Counted from the first letter of the stretch, positions 19,612 through 26,754 are shown. The stretch: DNA of 64,000 nt from Chromatium weissei (GCF_016583765.1 NZ_NRRR01000001.1:620001-684000); one strand, 5' to 3'. Translations and numbers: made by a program. The notes: generated by a model not told the origin, from the letters alone.

Positions 19612-19710
19612 CTTTTTATCCTAAAGGTTGATGCGGAATTGCGAGCGACGAATGCTGTGGAATATGAAAAAAGGTTGATTTGTCTACAATAGAATAAGGA
19701 ATACATCAAT

Positions 19711-20172
19711 ATGAATATATTCGCTTCCAGTCCTTGTCCGGTGCAGTCTGCTATTGTTTTAGACAATGCGCGAGTAATTAAAATGATTTTAGAATCTACA
19801 CAAATGTTAAATATGGCAGCAGTACATTTTACGAATCTTTCTAATGGCTATAAACCCACGCATAGAAATCATCCCTGCACCAAATGGGTATGCGAAAATC
19901 CAAATCATTTCTATTGGCTACTACGTCATGCGAGAGCGTTAGCGAAAGAATATCATAAAAGATATAACAAACAGCATAAGTGTGAGCAGTATTTTGAGTT
20001 TTTCCAATTTGTATCAGATACTATTGGCGTTACCGGAGAGCCAACGTATTTTGTGAATTGCACAGCAAATCACAAACATATTGCAAATGTGCATGAAGCA
20101 TACATTGCTTGTTTAGAAGAAAAATGGGCAAAAGATAAAAACCCCAGTTGGAAAATTAAAGCAAATTGCTGA
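19711..20172 (+). CDS. conserved hypothetical protein, phage-associated type
   Basis: The 153-aa protein has an N-terminus like VLDNARVIKMILESTQML, then GYKPTHRNHPCTKWV, WLLRHARALAKEYHKRY and HKCEQYFEF. I recall this pattern (D..RV.KM..E..QML ... HP..KW) from hypothetical proteins of phages and their hosts; no function can be assigned. The ATG at 19711 follows aaggaat. It is the only plus-strand gene between the dcw cluster and the type I secretion genes and is A+T-rich, consistent with transfer. Confidence 0.65.
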   Translation: MNIFASSPCPVQSAIVLDNARVIKMILESTQMLNMAAVHFTNLSNGYKPTHRNHPCTKWVCENPNHFYWLLRHARALAKEYHKRYNKQHKCEQYFEFFQFVSDTIGVTGEPTYFVNCTANHKHIANVHEAYIACLEEKWAKDKNPSWKIKANC

Positions 20173-20440
20173 CAATTAAGCGTCATAGCAATGGCGCTAT
20201 TGATTTATTGATTGATCAGTTATTCATGCGGTGGCGAGCAGAATGGAAAAGGGTACTGCGTGGGGTTATTGAAAAAGAAGAAGTGATTGGTGGAATGCAA
20301 TAATGGTATGAGAAAGTCTATACACGCGATGCCAGTCTCGCCGTCATCGGTCAGGAACTACGTCACCTTTTCTTTCAAATAAATACGGTCAAACAATTGG
20401 AAATGAGGTGAACGATGTTTTTATACATGGATGCCAGAAT
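20173..20440. other. gene-free stretch, possibly decayed coding sequence
   Basis: No intact gene is visible. The plus strand reads for about 40 codons (AIDLLIDQLFMRWRAEWKRV) before a stop, then about 30 more codons in the same frame (LAVIGQELRHLFFQ), which suggests a decayed gene, but no family is recognised. Confidence 0.35.
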
Positions 20441-20518
20441 TCCATAAAACATGCTAATCGTTGGCATCAATTGACCTCGTTTGACATAGCATCAATAACT
20501 TAATTATCGTTCAGCCCA
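20441..20518 (-). pseudogene. relic of a third DUF4160 module (5' end only)
   Basis: About 80 bases match the start and upstream region of the DUF4160 gene at 21138-21215 with small changes. The first nine codons (MPTISMFYG) survive on the minus strand, and sequence beyond them is unrelated. A copy of the composite repeat begins directly at its upstream side, as it does beside the intact copy. Confidence 0.6.
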
Positions 20519-20654
20519 CAAAAAACCCGCCGATCAATTCCAAATCAATCGGTGGGTTCAGTGTTATTCCATCAATTCATCTGTTGGGTTGCATCTCGGT
20601 CGGGTTTGGTTTTTATTCAAAACACCGCCCGGTACATAATCCAATCTACGCAGC
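20519..20654. repeat. composite repeat, copy 1 (after DUF2442 gene)
   Basis: The hairpin half (acccgccgat ... atcggtgggt, preceded by an A tract) is a minus-strand intrinsic terminator, followed by the second half ttgggttgca ... ataatccaatctacgc. The TAG stop of the DUF2442 gene at 20646 lies inside its edge. Confidence 0.75.
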
Positions 20655-20882
20655 TGGCATTGAGCGATCATAAAGCGTTTCTGGAGCAATATCTAAACCA
20701 TTTGGCCAACAAACTGTATCTAATGATACAAATGCTTGTTTGAATAAGGCAATATCGGTTAATTGAATAAATACGCCACGCGCTAAATAAGGTCTCGCAT
20801 CAAATAAACGATGTTCTCCAGTATTGAACCATAATTCTAAAAAATAATCTTCGCGTGGAATGACTCGAATGACAGTTTCCAT
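20646..20882 (-). CDS. DUF2442 protein
   Basis: This 78-aa protein shows the DUF2442 pattern: an N-terminal strand, LWFNTGEHRLFDARPYL, FKQAFVSLDTVCWPNGLDIAPETLYD. DUF2442 genes occur beside DUF4160 genes in many genomes and are suspected toxin-antitoxin partners; biochemical function is unknown. Here it follows the DUF4160 gene by 11 bases. Its last codons (Pro-Ala-Ala) and TAG stop are encoded by the edge of the composite repeat. Confidence 0.85.
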   Translation of the reverse strand: METVIRVIPREDYFLELWFNTGEHRLFDARPYLARGVFIQLTDIALFKQAFVSLDTVCWPNGLDIAPETLYDRSMPAA

Positions 20883-20893
20883 GACGATGACAC

Positions 20894-21163
20894 CTAACGT
20901 AGTGGATCAATTTGAAAAGGCTTTTGACCATTGATAGCCAGTTCCCAATTGGCTAATAACGATTCACGGTGAATTTCAATCCACGCTTGCACCAAACGCA
21001 CTTTAGCAATGGGTAAATCACCGCTCAATAACGTGCCGTCAAGAATCGAAAATGAAGCGATTTGACTTTGATATTTTGCATGAATATGTGGCAACTGGTG
21101 TCGCTCGTTGTCATAAAAATATAAGCAGATCAATATCCCATAAAACATGCTAATCGTGGGCAT
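20894..21163 (-). CDS. DUF4160 protein
   Basis: The 89-aa protein starts MPTISMFYGILICLYFYDN and has HQLPHIHAKYQ, GTLLSGDLP and VQAWIEIHRESLLANWELA, the DUF4160 signature. ATG at 21163 is preferred over the TTG one codon before it, because it starts the conserved MPTIS block and has ggag upstream. It pairs with the DUF2442 gene downstream. A second, clearly diverged pair follows 180 bases upstream. Confidence 0.85.
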   Translation of the reverse strand: MPTISMFYGILICLYFYDNERHQLPHIHAKYQSQIASFSILDGTLLSGDLPIAKVRLVQAWIEIHRESLLANWELAINGQKPFQIDPLR

Positions 21164-21213
21164 CAATTTACTCCGTTCGGTACAGCATCAACGATTTAAT
21201 TATAACCCACCCA

Positions 21214-21351
21214 CAAAAAATCGCTGATCAATTCCAAATCAATCGGCGGGTTCAGTGTCATTCCATCAATTCATCTGTTAGCTCGCATCCCGTTCAGGTT
21301 TGGTATTTATTCAAAACACCGTCCGCGGCACACAATCCAACCTACGTGGTA
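21214..21351. repeat. composite repeat, copy 2 (after second DUF2442 gene)
   Basis: It has the same two-part structure as copy 1, with a degenerate hairpin (aaatcgctgat ... atcggcggg). The TAG of the gene ending at 21342 falls within cctacg at its edge. Confidence 0.7.
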
Positions 21352-21587
21352 ACCGTGCTCAGTTCGTAAAGCCGTTCAGGTGATAATTCCAAGCCATTTG
21401 GCCATCCTAATGCACCAGCATCAATAAAACAGCGTTGCACATAGTTTTCTGATTGCAGTGGTTTGAGTAATGAACCTTGCTTATTTTGGCAGTACGCTAA
21501 CACGTTAAATTGACCGCGATCACCATTAGAAAATAATAATTCAAAACAATAATTGCCAAGATAATGACATTCGAGCACTTTAATCAC
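21342..21587 (-). CDS. DUF2442 protein, second copy
   Basis: This 81-aa protein (GTG start at 21587) has the DUF2442 elements LLFSNGDRGQFNVLAYC and FIDAGALGWPNGLELSPERLYEL. The GTG was chosen because a strong site (aaggagcag) precedes it and it overlaps the DUF4160 stop by 8 bases; longer readings would run into the DUF4160 gene. The stop TAG is in the neighbouring repeat. Confidence 0.8.
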   Translation of the reverse strand: MIKVLECHYLGNYCFELLFSNGDRGQFNVLAYCQNKQGSLLKPLQSENYVQRCFIDAGALGWPNGLELSPERLYELSTVTT

Positions 21588-21846
21588 GATCTGCTCCTTG
21601 AATACGTTCAAGCGGTTCGTAATTCTGAGCCAGTTCCCAATTGTTAAGCAGTTCCGTTTGATGCACAAGACACCAATCGCTGACAATATTAGCAACCTTG
21701 CGGGAGAGTAATCCTTTTAACACTTTTCCAGTTTTTATTTCAACAAGCGCATCAAAACCTTGATATTCGACATGAATATGTGGTGGTGCATGATCGTCAT
21801 GCCACATGCGAATAATAATGCCAAAGAAAACGGATAATATCGGCAT
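21580..21846 (-). CDS. DUF4160 protein, second copy
   Basis: The 88-aa protein opens MPILSVFFGIIIRMWHDDHAPPHIHVEYQ and ends with a HQTELLNNWELAQ block, i.e. DUF4160 (first motif given in part: MPILSVFFGI and PPHIHVEY). A strong ribosome site (aggaggac) precedes the ATG. It is translationally coupled to the DUF2442 gene. It differs enough from copy 1 that the two were probably acquired separately or duplicated long ago. Confidence 0.8.
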   Translation of the reverse strand: MPILSVFFGIIIRMWHDDHAPPHIHVEYQGFDALVEIKTGKVLKGLLSRKVANIVSDWCLVHQTELLNNWELAQNYEPLERIQGADRD

Positions 21847-21863
21847 TAGTTGTCCTCCTAATT

Positions 21864-21999
21864 AAAAAACCGCCCCCGATCAAATCAATTATTAAAATCA
21901 ATTCAAGCGGGGGCGGGTTGGTGTTGGGTTGCATCCCGTTCGGGTTTGGTTTTTATTCAAAACGCCGCTCGCGGCACACAACCCAACCTACGCGGCTAA
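21864..21999. repeat. composite repeat, copy 3
   Basis: An A tract and stem ccgcccccg ... cgggggcgg form a minus-strand terminator, followed by gttgggttgcatccc ... gcacacaacccaacc and the edge cgcggcta. That edge contains the TAG stop of the gene ending at 21996. Confidence 0.8.
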
Positions 22000-22235
22000 C
22001 CAATATCAAGACGTCGTTCAATGCGTTCAATACGATCAGTTAACCGGTCGTAACGGGTATTTTGTGCGGAGACTTCTCCATACAAATCAGCAACATCACG
22101 CTTAATACTACTGACAACATTTTCCAAACTACTCATGCGCATTTTGATTTCGCGTATATCGTCACGAACCAATGCAATGTCACCACGCATTGCCCGCAAC
22201 AGTTCTAATACCAGATTTTCTACATTATCAGTCAT
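21996..22235 (-). CDS. small coiled-coil protein
   Basis: The 79-aa protein is nearly all helix with heptads: LELLRAMRGDIALVRDDIRE, MSSLENVVSSIKRDVADLYG and YDRLTDRIERIERRLDIG. Proteins of this type are common as orphans in accessory islands and may partner a toxin or nuclease; none is adjacent. The TAG stop lies in the edge of repeat copy 3. Confidence 0.7.
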   Translation of the reverse strand: MTDNVENLVLELLRAMRGDIALVRDDIREIKMRMSSLENVVSSIKRDVADLYGEVSAQNTRYDRLTDRIERIERRLDIG

Positions 22236-22278
22236 GGTTGTTTTCCAATCAGTATTTAATTGATTTTCAGTGTAGCAT

Positions 22279-22423
22279 AAAAAAACCGCCCCGGTGTCCC
22301 GGCGGCGGTTGTTTCATTCAATCAATTGGGTTGAATGGGTGGGAAATGTTGGGTTGCGTGCCGCTCGGGTTTGGTTTTTATTTAAAACACCGCACGCGGC
22401 ACACAACCCAACCTATACAGCTA
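22279..22423. repeat. composite repeat, copy 4 (long form)
   Basis: This is one of four long copies (about 145-150 bp). The hairpin half is aaccgccccgg tgtcccggcggcggtt with an A tract on its left (U tract on the minus strand). A linker tcattcaatcaattgggttg leads to a second stem: gttgggttgcgtgccg paired with cggcacacaacccaac. Confidence 0.8.
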
Positions 22424-22441
22424 TATTCATAGTCCCTTCAT

Positions 22442-22540
22442 TAAAAGAAATCCCGCCGATCAATTCAAAACCAATCGGCGGGATTCATTGTCATCTCATC
22501 AAGTCAGGTCGCCAAACAGCAGCAACCCAACCGACATGGT
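22442..22540. repeat. composite repeat, copy 5 (short form)
   Basis: The terminator hairpin atcccgccgat ... atcggcgggat is present, and only the end of the second half (gcaacccaaccgac) remains. It follows the toxin gene ending at 22544, whose stop is TAA and is not repeat-derived. Confidence 0.65.
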
Positions 22541-22543
22541 CGA

Positions 22544-22816
22544 TTATAGTCGTTTGAGATCACGATAAAAATTTTCGTGTGAACCAAACATTATCAATTT
22601 AAGCGTGTCTTCATTTAAAACACGATACGATAGCAAGCACAATTGGTTCGTCATTCTGAATTTGTGAATACGAATGCCAGCTAAGTCACCAACTTTTGCT
22701 TCACCAAGGTCTGGATCATCAGCAATAGTACGAATTGCGGCATCGAGGTCGCGTTTCTGAAGTGCATGTAGCTTTTTGGCTGCACGCTCGAATGTTGGAG
22801 TAACCAGTAAACGCAT
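22544..22816 (-). CDS. RelE/ParE-superfamily toxin
   Basis: This 90-aa type II toxin-like protein has the RelE fold pattern: TPTFERAAKKLHALQKRDLDAAI, GEAKVGDLAGIRIHKFRMTNQ, LCLLSYRVLNE and a C-terminal HENFYRDLKR. Such proteins are mRNA interferases or gyrase poisons; which one cannot be told. It follows the antitoxin gene with a 1-base overlap. Motifs are quoted in part only. Confidence 0.8.
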   Translation of the reverse strand: MRLLVTPTFERAAKKLHALQKRDLDAAIRTIADDPDLGEAKVGDLAGIRIHKFRMTNQLCLLSYRVLNEDTLKLIMFGSHENFYRDLKRL

Positions 22817-23025
22817 CAGCCGAATTGATATTCAGTCGTCGCTTCTTCTTGATCAGCGGCTAAAATTTGACGAACCAGTGTAAAAGGTAAATCAGGGTTT
22901 TCTTCGGCGATTTTACCGATACGTGACCAGTATTCAATTTGTTTCGGTATCGAACGATGTTGAATGTGTGCGCAACGTTTTGCTTGTTCGACGAGCATTT
23001 CAGACAGTTTGACATTGACAGCCAT
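22816..23025 (-). CDS. ParD-like antitoxin
   Basis: The 69-aa protein has the pattern VKLSEMLVEQAKRCAHIQHR followed by SIPKQIEYWSRIGKIAEENP, as in short ribbon-helix-helix-like antitoxins of the ParD-like family. It precedes and overlaps the RelE-like toxin gene, the usual antitoxin-toxin order. It probably autorepresses the pair by DNA binding (family knowledge). Confidence 0.75.
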   Translation of the reverse strand: MAVNVKLSEMLVEQAKRCAHIQHRSIPKQIEYWSRIGKIAEENPDLPFTLVRQILAADQEEATTEYQFG

Positions 23026-23115
23026 TGCTATTTTCCAGCAGATGATAACCGCGAGTATTATACTCCATAATGGTTCGTTAGTATCTAAAAAGGAACTTTT
23101 GTTTATCTATCACAA

Positions 23116-23265
23116 TAAAAAACCGCCCCAGTGTCCCGGCGGCGGTTGTTTCATTCAATCAATCAATTGGGTTGAATGGGTGGGAAATGTCGGCTTGCGT
23201 GACGGTCGGGTTTGGTTTTTATTCAAAACACCGCCCGCGGCACACAACCCAACCGACGCGGCTAC
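23116..23265. repeat. composite repeat, copy 6 (long form)
   Basis: It is nearly identical to copy 4, with hairpin half, tcattcaatcaatcaattgg linker and second stem. Its edge gcggcta gives the TAG stop of the gene ending at 23262. Confidence 0.8.
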
Positions 23266-23816
23266 CATTGATGCGGAATAAACTCAGTTGGGTTTTGAAT
23301 GGAGGCGGAATTACCCGTTGCTCGAATACTGAATAAGCCACGTTTTTCGACCATTTGTTCAGCGCCGGCATCGGCCGTGAGCCACGCCATAGCCCCATAA
23401 ATCTGATTCTGGCGATAACGCGGAATCCAACCTTTTAACTGATTGAGACGCTCAATAAAATCTTTAACATCCTGCGGTCTTAATGTCGTTTTCACTTCGA
23501 CCACAACAATTTCAGCGCCATTGTGCGCAATGATGTCGAATTCGTAATTGCCGCCGTCTGGACATTTACCTTTGAGTCGCATCGTGGTGTCTGCAATGAG
23601 AATACCGCGATCCCGCAACAAGACTACTAAATCGCCTTCAATCAGCGATTCCATCAATTTGCCCCATTGACTGGTAAACAGTTTTTCAAGCTGATTCAGT
23701 TTGCGGTCGGTATCCTGAAATTTGCGATCAGTATCCTGAAACTTGCGCTCAGTTTCTTTCTGTGCTTCGGCAACTTCCCGAAACAGACCGAGAATTTCTT
23801 CATAAGTCACTGACAT
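23262..23816 (-). CDS. PD-(D/E)XK nuclease-like protein (DUF3782 type)
   Basis: The 184-aa protein has an N-terminal coiled coil with a short tandem repeat (ERKFQDTDRKFQDTDRK) and a C-terminal PD-(D/E)XK-like core in which FDIIAHNG supplies the Asp and VVVEVKTTL the ExK. DUF3782 proteins are common in phototrophs and cyanobacteria, and their role is unknown. The ATG at 23816 has ggagtgatc upstream. The TAG stop is inside repeat copy 6. Confidence 0.8.
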   Translation of the reverse strand: MSVTYEEILGLFREVAEAQKETERKFQDTDRKFQDTDRKLNQLEKLFTSQWGKLMESLIEGDLVVLLRDRGILIADTTMRLKGKCPDGGNYEFDIIAHNGAEIVVVEVKTTLRPQDVKDFIERLNQLKGWIPRYRQNQIYGAMAWLTADAGAEQMVEKRGLFSIRATGNSASIQNPTEFIPHQW

Positions 23817-23867
23817 GCTGGATCACTCCGGTTTATGGTGATTGTTGCCATCAGTATATCCCCACCA

Positions 23868-24018
23868 ATAAAAAACCGCCCCGGTGTCCCGGCGGCGGTT
23901 GTTTCATTCAATCAATCAATTGGGTTGAATGGGTGGGAATTGTCGGCTTGCATCCCGGTCGGGTTTGGTTTTTATTCAAAACACCGCCCGCGGCACACAA
24001 CCCAACCGACGCGGCTAC
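23868..24018. repeat. composite repeat, copy 7 (long form)
   Basis: It is nearly identical to copy 6. The edge gacgcggcta carries the TAG stop of hicA at 24015. Confidence 0.8.
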
Positions 24019-24242
24019 AACAATCGTTCCAGTTCCTCGGTGGTTAATTGTGCCTGTTTAAGGATATGCGACAGCGTAGAACGTTTGATCGGGCGATGGG
24101 CTGGAACGGTGAGTTTGAGGGTTTCTGTCGCGGTGTGCTTTTGTAACCGAATGTGGCTCCCCTTTTGACGGACAGTGACCCATCCATCGCGCTGAAGCGC
24201 CCGAATCAGGCGATCATACGGCAAGCTGGGAATGATGCTCAT
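24015..24242 (-). CDS. hicA: HicA-family mRNA interferase toxin
   Basis: The 75-aa protein has the HicA double-stranded RNA-binding fold: YDRLIRALQRDGWVTVRQKG followed by SHIRLQK with the conserved GSH histidine, and VPAHRPIKRSTLSHILKQA. It overlaps the hicB-like gene by 4 bases and is downstream of it, the reverse of the classical hicA-hicB order. The TAG stop is part of repeat copy 7. Confidence 0.88.
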   Translation of the reverse strand: MSIIPSLPYDRLIRALQRDGWVTVRQKGSHIRLQKHTATETLKLTVPAHRPIKRSTLSHILKQAQLTTEELERLL

Positions 24243-24442
24243 ACAACCATGTCAAGCTGTTCGGCATGAGCGTGTCCCACCAGATCGTCTTCACAGACTT
24301 CTAGGTACAGTTCAATCGCCTCTCTGATATTGGCAAGGGCTTCTGTGCGGGTATCACCTTCAGTAATACAACCGGGCAATGCCGGGACAAATACGGTGAA
24401 TCCGCCTTCATCACTTGATTCAAGGACAATTTTCAGATTCAT
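24239..24442 (-). CDS. hicB: HicB-family antitoxin
   Basis: This 67-aa protein has the HicB partial RNase H fold: LESSDEGGFTVFVPALPGC, then ITEGDTRTEALANIREAIEL. It lacks the C-terminal DNA-binding domain of longer HicB proteins. It is translationally coupled to the hicA gene that follows. Confidence 0.88.
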   Translation of the reverse strand: MNLKIVLESSDEGGFTVFVPALPGCITEGDTRTEALANIREAIELYLEVCEDDLVGHAHAEQLDMVV

Positions 24443-24473
24443 AGTGTGGTCTGCTTTCTGTTAATAAATTGAT

Positions 24474-24545
24474 TAAAAAACCCGCCTCCAATCAATTCCA
24501 ATTCAATCGGGGGCGGTTCATTCGTTCATTTCACAATTGGGTTGC
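24474..24545. repeat. composite repeat, copy 8 (short form)
   Basis: It has the hairpin aacccgcctccaat ... aatcgggggcggtt with an A tract, then a shortened tail (cacaattgggttgcc). It acts as a minus-strand terminator for the HicA-like gene ending at 24556, whose stop is outside the repeat. Confidence 0.65.
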
Positions 24546-24555
24546 CAAGACGCGA

Positions 24556-24738
24556 CTATTTGCTAATGCCTAACTGTTTTTTAATATGTTTAACCAACTG
24601 TTCATCAATTTCTGCGTGTCTTGGCACCGGCTGTTTTTGCCCAGTGATTGGATTGAGATAAATGTCGTGACGGCCGCCGTGACGATGGAAAACACAGCCT
24701 GCGGCTAACAACAAGCGAATGAACTCATTACGTTTCAC
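24556..24738 (-). CDS. HicA-family toxin, second
   Basis: The 60-aa protein starts at GTG 24738 and has the compact HicA pattern RNEFIRLLLAAGCVFHRHGG, RHDIYLNP and VPRHAEIDEQLVKHIKKQLG. The conserved catalytic His is within the GGRHD turn. The start lies inside the end of the HicB-like gene (11-base overlap) with aggaac upstream. Confidence 0.82.
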   Translation of the reverse strand: MKRNEFIRLLLAAGCVFHRHGGRHDIYLNPITGQKQPVPRHAEIDEQLVKHIKKQLGISK

Positions 24739-24925
24739 ACATCAGTTCCTTGACTTGGTAATTTTCCGGCACGTCATCCAATACCATACAACGATAGGCG
24801 TCTATTAAGTTTTCTTCCAGTTCAGCGAGTGTTTCGCCTTGCGTCATAATTTCTGGATATTCAAGTAATTTACCCAACCAAAATTGCGTACTTTGCCAAT
24901 AAATCACCGTCAGTTTACGGTTCAT
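24728..24925 (-). CDS. HicB-like (DUF1902 type) antitoxin
   Basis: The 65-aa protein runs MNRKLTVIYWQSTQFWLGKL, then LEYPEIMTQGETLAELEENL, a HicB-like single-domain antitoxin. The ATG at 24925 was chosen for the ggaggaac site in front of it. It is coupled to the HicA-like gene downstream. Confidence 0.8.
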   Translation of the reverse strand: MNRKLTVIYWQSTQFWLGKLLEYPEIMTQGETLAELEENLIDAYRCMVLDDVPENYQVKELMCET

Positions 24926-24943
24926 TGTTTCTGTTCCTCCCAT

Positions 24944-25041
24944 TAAAACCCCGCCCCCGATCAAATCAATTCCAATTCAAGCGGGGGCGGTTCAATTGAC
25001 TACTCAATCAGGTTGCCAACAGCGGCAACCCGACCTACGCG
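24944..25041. repeat. composite repeat, copy 9 (short form)
   Basis: The hairpin ccccgcccccgat ... agcgggggcgg acts as a minus-strand terminator. The tail ggttgccaacagcggcaacccgacctacgcggt contains the TAG stop of the gene at 25035. Confidence 0.7.
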
Positions 25042-25256
25042 GTTGATTGGAAGGAACCGCAAGGAATGGGATGTTCTAGTTCTTTTAATGTGATTAAATA
25101 CGATTGCAAAGCATCATAGCCTTCGTGCAGTGCTTCTTCTGGGGTTGCACCATCGGCAATGCAGCCGGGATACTCTGGAAATTCAATCATATATCCACCA
25201 CCTTCTGCCAAGGTTAAAGGGCGAATAACACAACGCGGCAATTTATTGGTTATCAT
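25035..25256 (-). CDS. HicB-family antitoxin, third
   Basis: This 73-aa protein has the HicB core GGGYMIEFPEYPGCIADGAT followed by PEEALHEGYDALQSYL. It follows the HicA gene (classical order) with a 14-base overlap. The last residues and TAG stop are within or next to repeat copy 9. Confidence 0.86.
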   Translation of the reverse strand: MITNKLPRCVIRPLTLAEGGGYMIEFPEYPGCIADGATPEEALHEGYDALQSYLITLKELEHPIPCGSFQSTA

Positions 25257-25491
25257 TTACACCTCTCACGCTGTCAACTAAAGCAATGAAGCGTTTGATG
25301 TATAGCGGTTTAATCGGTTTATGTGCTGGCACTACGACGGGTGCATATCCAACAATGCTAAATGTGACATGGCTGGTACCAGGTTGACGATACGCAATTC
25401 CTACGCGATCCGCAATCTGTTGCAATTCTTTAATTTGCCAATCGTGTGGATGGCGGCGCATTTGCGCTAACAGTTTCTCGAATTGCGACAT
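25243..25491 (-). CDS. HicA-family toxin, third
   Basis: The 82-aa protein has FEKLLAQMRRHPHDWQIKEL, then a GTSHVTFSIVG block with the conserved His and VVVPAHKPIKPLYIKRFI, typical of HicA. ATG at 25491 is preferred over a TTG two codons earlier. It overlaps the hicB-like gene downstream. Confidence 0.86.
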   Translation of the reverse strand: MSQFEKLLAQMRRHPHDWQIKELQQIADRVGIAYRQPGTSHVTFSIVGYAPVVVPAHKPIKPLYIKRFIALVDSVRGVNDNQ

Positions 25492-25548
25492 CCGCAATAA
25501 TCTCAGTACAAAATTTTAAGAAACAAGTATAAACCCAATTCCACCACA

Positions 25549-25670
25549 CAAAAAAACCCGCCCCCGATCAAATCAATTATTAAAATCAATTCAATCGGGG
25601 GCGGGTTCAATTGTCATTCCCTCACATCAGGTCACGCCTCGCAGCGCAACCCAACCGACGATGCTACGCA
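25549..25670. repeat. composite repeat, copy 10
   Basis: The hairpin aacccgcccccgat ... atcgggggcgggtt has an A tract on its left. The tail gcgcaacccaaccgacgatgctacgc contains the TAG stop of the gene at 25664 (tail listed over two parts: gcgcaacccaaccgac, gatgctacgc). Confidence 0.72.
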
Positions 25671-25882
25671 GCAATCATTTTACGACTCGGTTCAAGATGA
25701 TAACGTTCACAGGCCTCGAGAAAAACGCGCAGAGAGTACGCCCCCTCGCGTTTCAAACCATCCACATCAGTTGCATAAAAATCAGCACCACCATTCAGAT
25801 CAATAAATTCGCCACGAAACATTTCAATGTCAGGATCAAACCTGATGACGGCGCGATAACCATTAATGATTAAGGTGTTCAT
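25664..25882 (-). CDS. HicB-like antitoxin, fourth
   Basis: The 72-aa protein (ATG at 25882) reads NGYRAVIRFDPDIEMFRGEF, IDLNGGADFYATDVDGLKRE, ending in FLEACERYHLEP, which fits the short HicB family often found with HicA-like partners. The gene upstream (25906-26130) would be its partner. The stop TAG and the Ala-Ala before it come from repeat copy 10. Confidence 0.75.
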   Translation of the reverse strand: MNTLIINGYRAVIRFDPDIEMFRGEFIDLNGGADFYATDVDGLKREGAYSLRVFLEACERYHLEPSRKMIAA

Positions 25883-25905
25883 TCGGGTTGCGCATTTCGG
25901 TTTAT

Positions 25906-26130
25906 TTATTCGGTGTTGTCCGTGTGTTTCACCGCCCGCATCCCTCGCCAACTGTTGATAAAGGTGCGCTCTCGACAATTCGTAAATGGCTGGCAGCAAA
26001 TGGAGTCACTCCCTTTTTTCTTTTTCCACTGACCAGAGCCATACTGTTTGCGTAGTTGCGTTAATTCTCGAATGCTGTGATTTTCGGCAATTGTCTCAAC
26101 ATCAACGATGTCGCTAATTATCTTTATCAT
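25906..26130 (-). CDS. small hypothetical protein, possibly a decayed toxin partner
   Basis: The 74-aa reading has a conserved-looking N-terminal half (VDVETIAENHSIRELTQLRK, then YGSGQWKKKKG). I recall this from small proteins encoded next to HicB-like genes, in which a domain ending in a HWYEAHG-like motif follows. Here the second half is different and Cys/Arg-rich, so a frameshift or C-terminal replacement is suspected. Confidence 0.45.
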   Translation of the reverse strand: MIKIISDIVDVETIAENHSIRELTQLRKQYGSGQWKKKKGSDSICCQPFTNCRERTFINSWRGMRAVKHTDNTE

Positions 26131-26162
26131 TCAACGATTTTACCATCATCACACTCCTTAAA

Positions 26163-26220
26163 TAAAAAAACCCGCCGATCAATTCCAATTCAATCAGCGG
26201 GTTCAATGTCATCTCCTCAA
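26163..26220. repeat. composite repeat, copy 11 (hairpin half only)
   Basis: The A tract and stem acccgccgat ... atcagcgggt are present without the second half. It sits between the 25906-26130 gene and a C/G-rich palindrome. Confidence 0.6.
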
Positions 26221-26296
26221 ATCCCCCAACCCTTTGTTAAAGGAAGCTTTTCTTCCCCCCCCCTTTAGCAAAGGGGGGCAGGGGGGATTTGTTCAA
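26221..26296. repeat. CCCCCTTTAGCAAAGGGGG palindromic repeat
   Basis: The sequence aatcccccaaccc ... cccccctttagcaaagggg ggcaggggggattt is the widespread aatccccc/gggggatt palindrome (from memory). It lies between two composite repeats and contains no gene. Confidence 0.7.
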
Positions 26297-26307
26297 ATAG
26301 GGGGCAA

Positions 26308-26457
26308 TAAAAAACCGCCCCCGGTGTCCCGGCGGCGGTTGTTTCATTCAATCAATCAATTGGGTTGAATGGGTGGGAAATGTTGGGTTGCGTGCCGGTC
26401 GGGTTTGGTTTTGATTCAAAACACCGCACGCGGCACACAACCCAACCTACGCGGCTA
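26308..26457. repeat. composite repeat, copy 12 (long form)
   Basis: This is the fourth long copy, with hairpin half, tcattcaatcaatcaattgg linker, and second stem gttgggttgcgtgccg / cggcacacaacccaac. The edge gcggcta contains the TAG stop of the gene ending at 26455. Confidence 0.8.
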
Positions 26458-26733
26458 ACTAATCCACACTCCCGCTATTTGCACCGCAAATCCGAGTGTC
26501 AATAAAACCAATCCAAACGACATCATTGTCAGTTTAGATTTTTCCCATTCGTTATATTCCTTTGTTTTATTACCTGCCGGATCGGGATAAAGCCGTCTGG
26601 TCGGCGTATTTTGTGATTTCTCAAATTGCTGTCCTCTGTACTGATTAACCACTTCATAAGCGACCAACCATGCACCAATAATATCAAGTACCAATCCAAA
26701 TGTAGAGACCAAATGATGAGCGTATTCAGACAT
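26455..26733 (-). CDS. two-helix membrane protein, unknown function
   Basis: The 92-aa protein has two hydrophobic helices (about 8-27, GLVLDIIGAWLVAYEVV; about 70-90, SFGLVLLTLGFAVQIAGVWI) joined by a polar loop rich in Gln, Asn, Lys. No family is recognised. It is flanked by composite repeats on both sides and ends with a repeat-derived TAG. Confidence 0.6.
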   Translation of the reverse strand: MSEYAHHLVSTFGLVLDIIGAWLVAYEVVNQYRGQQFEKSQNTPTRRLYPDPAGNKTKEYNEWEKSKLTMMSFGLVLLTLGFAVQIAGVWIS

Positions 26734-26754
26734 AAATCAACACCCAAATAAAAC

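Noticed and set aside
25664-26130. A single HicA-HicB-like fusion broken by a frameshift
   Set aside because: All three frames between 25906 and 25990 fail to continue the conserved N-terminal half into a recognised domain, so a single frameshift does not explain the sequence.
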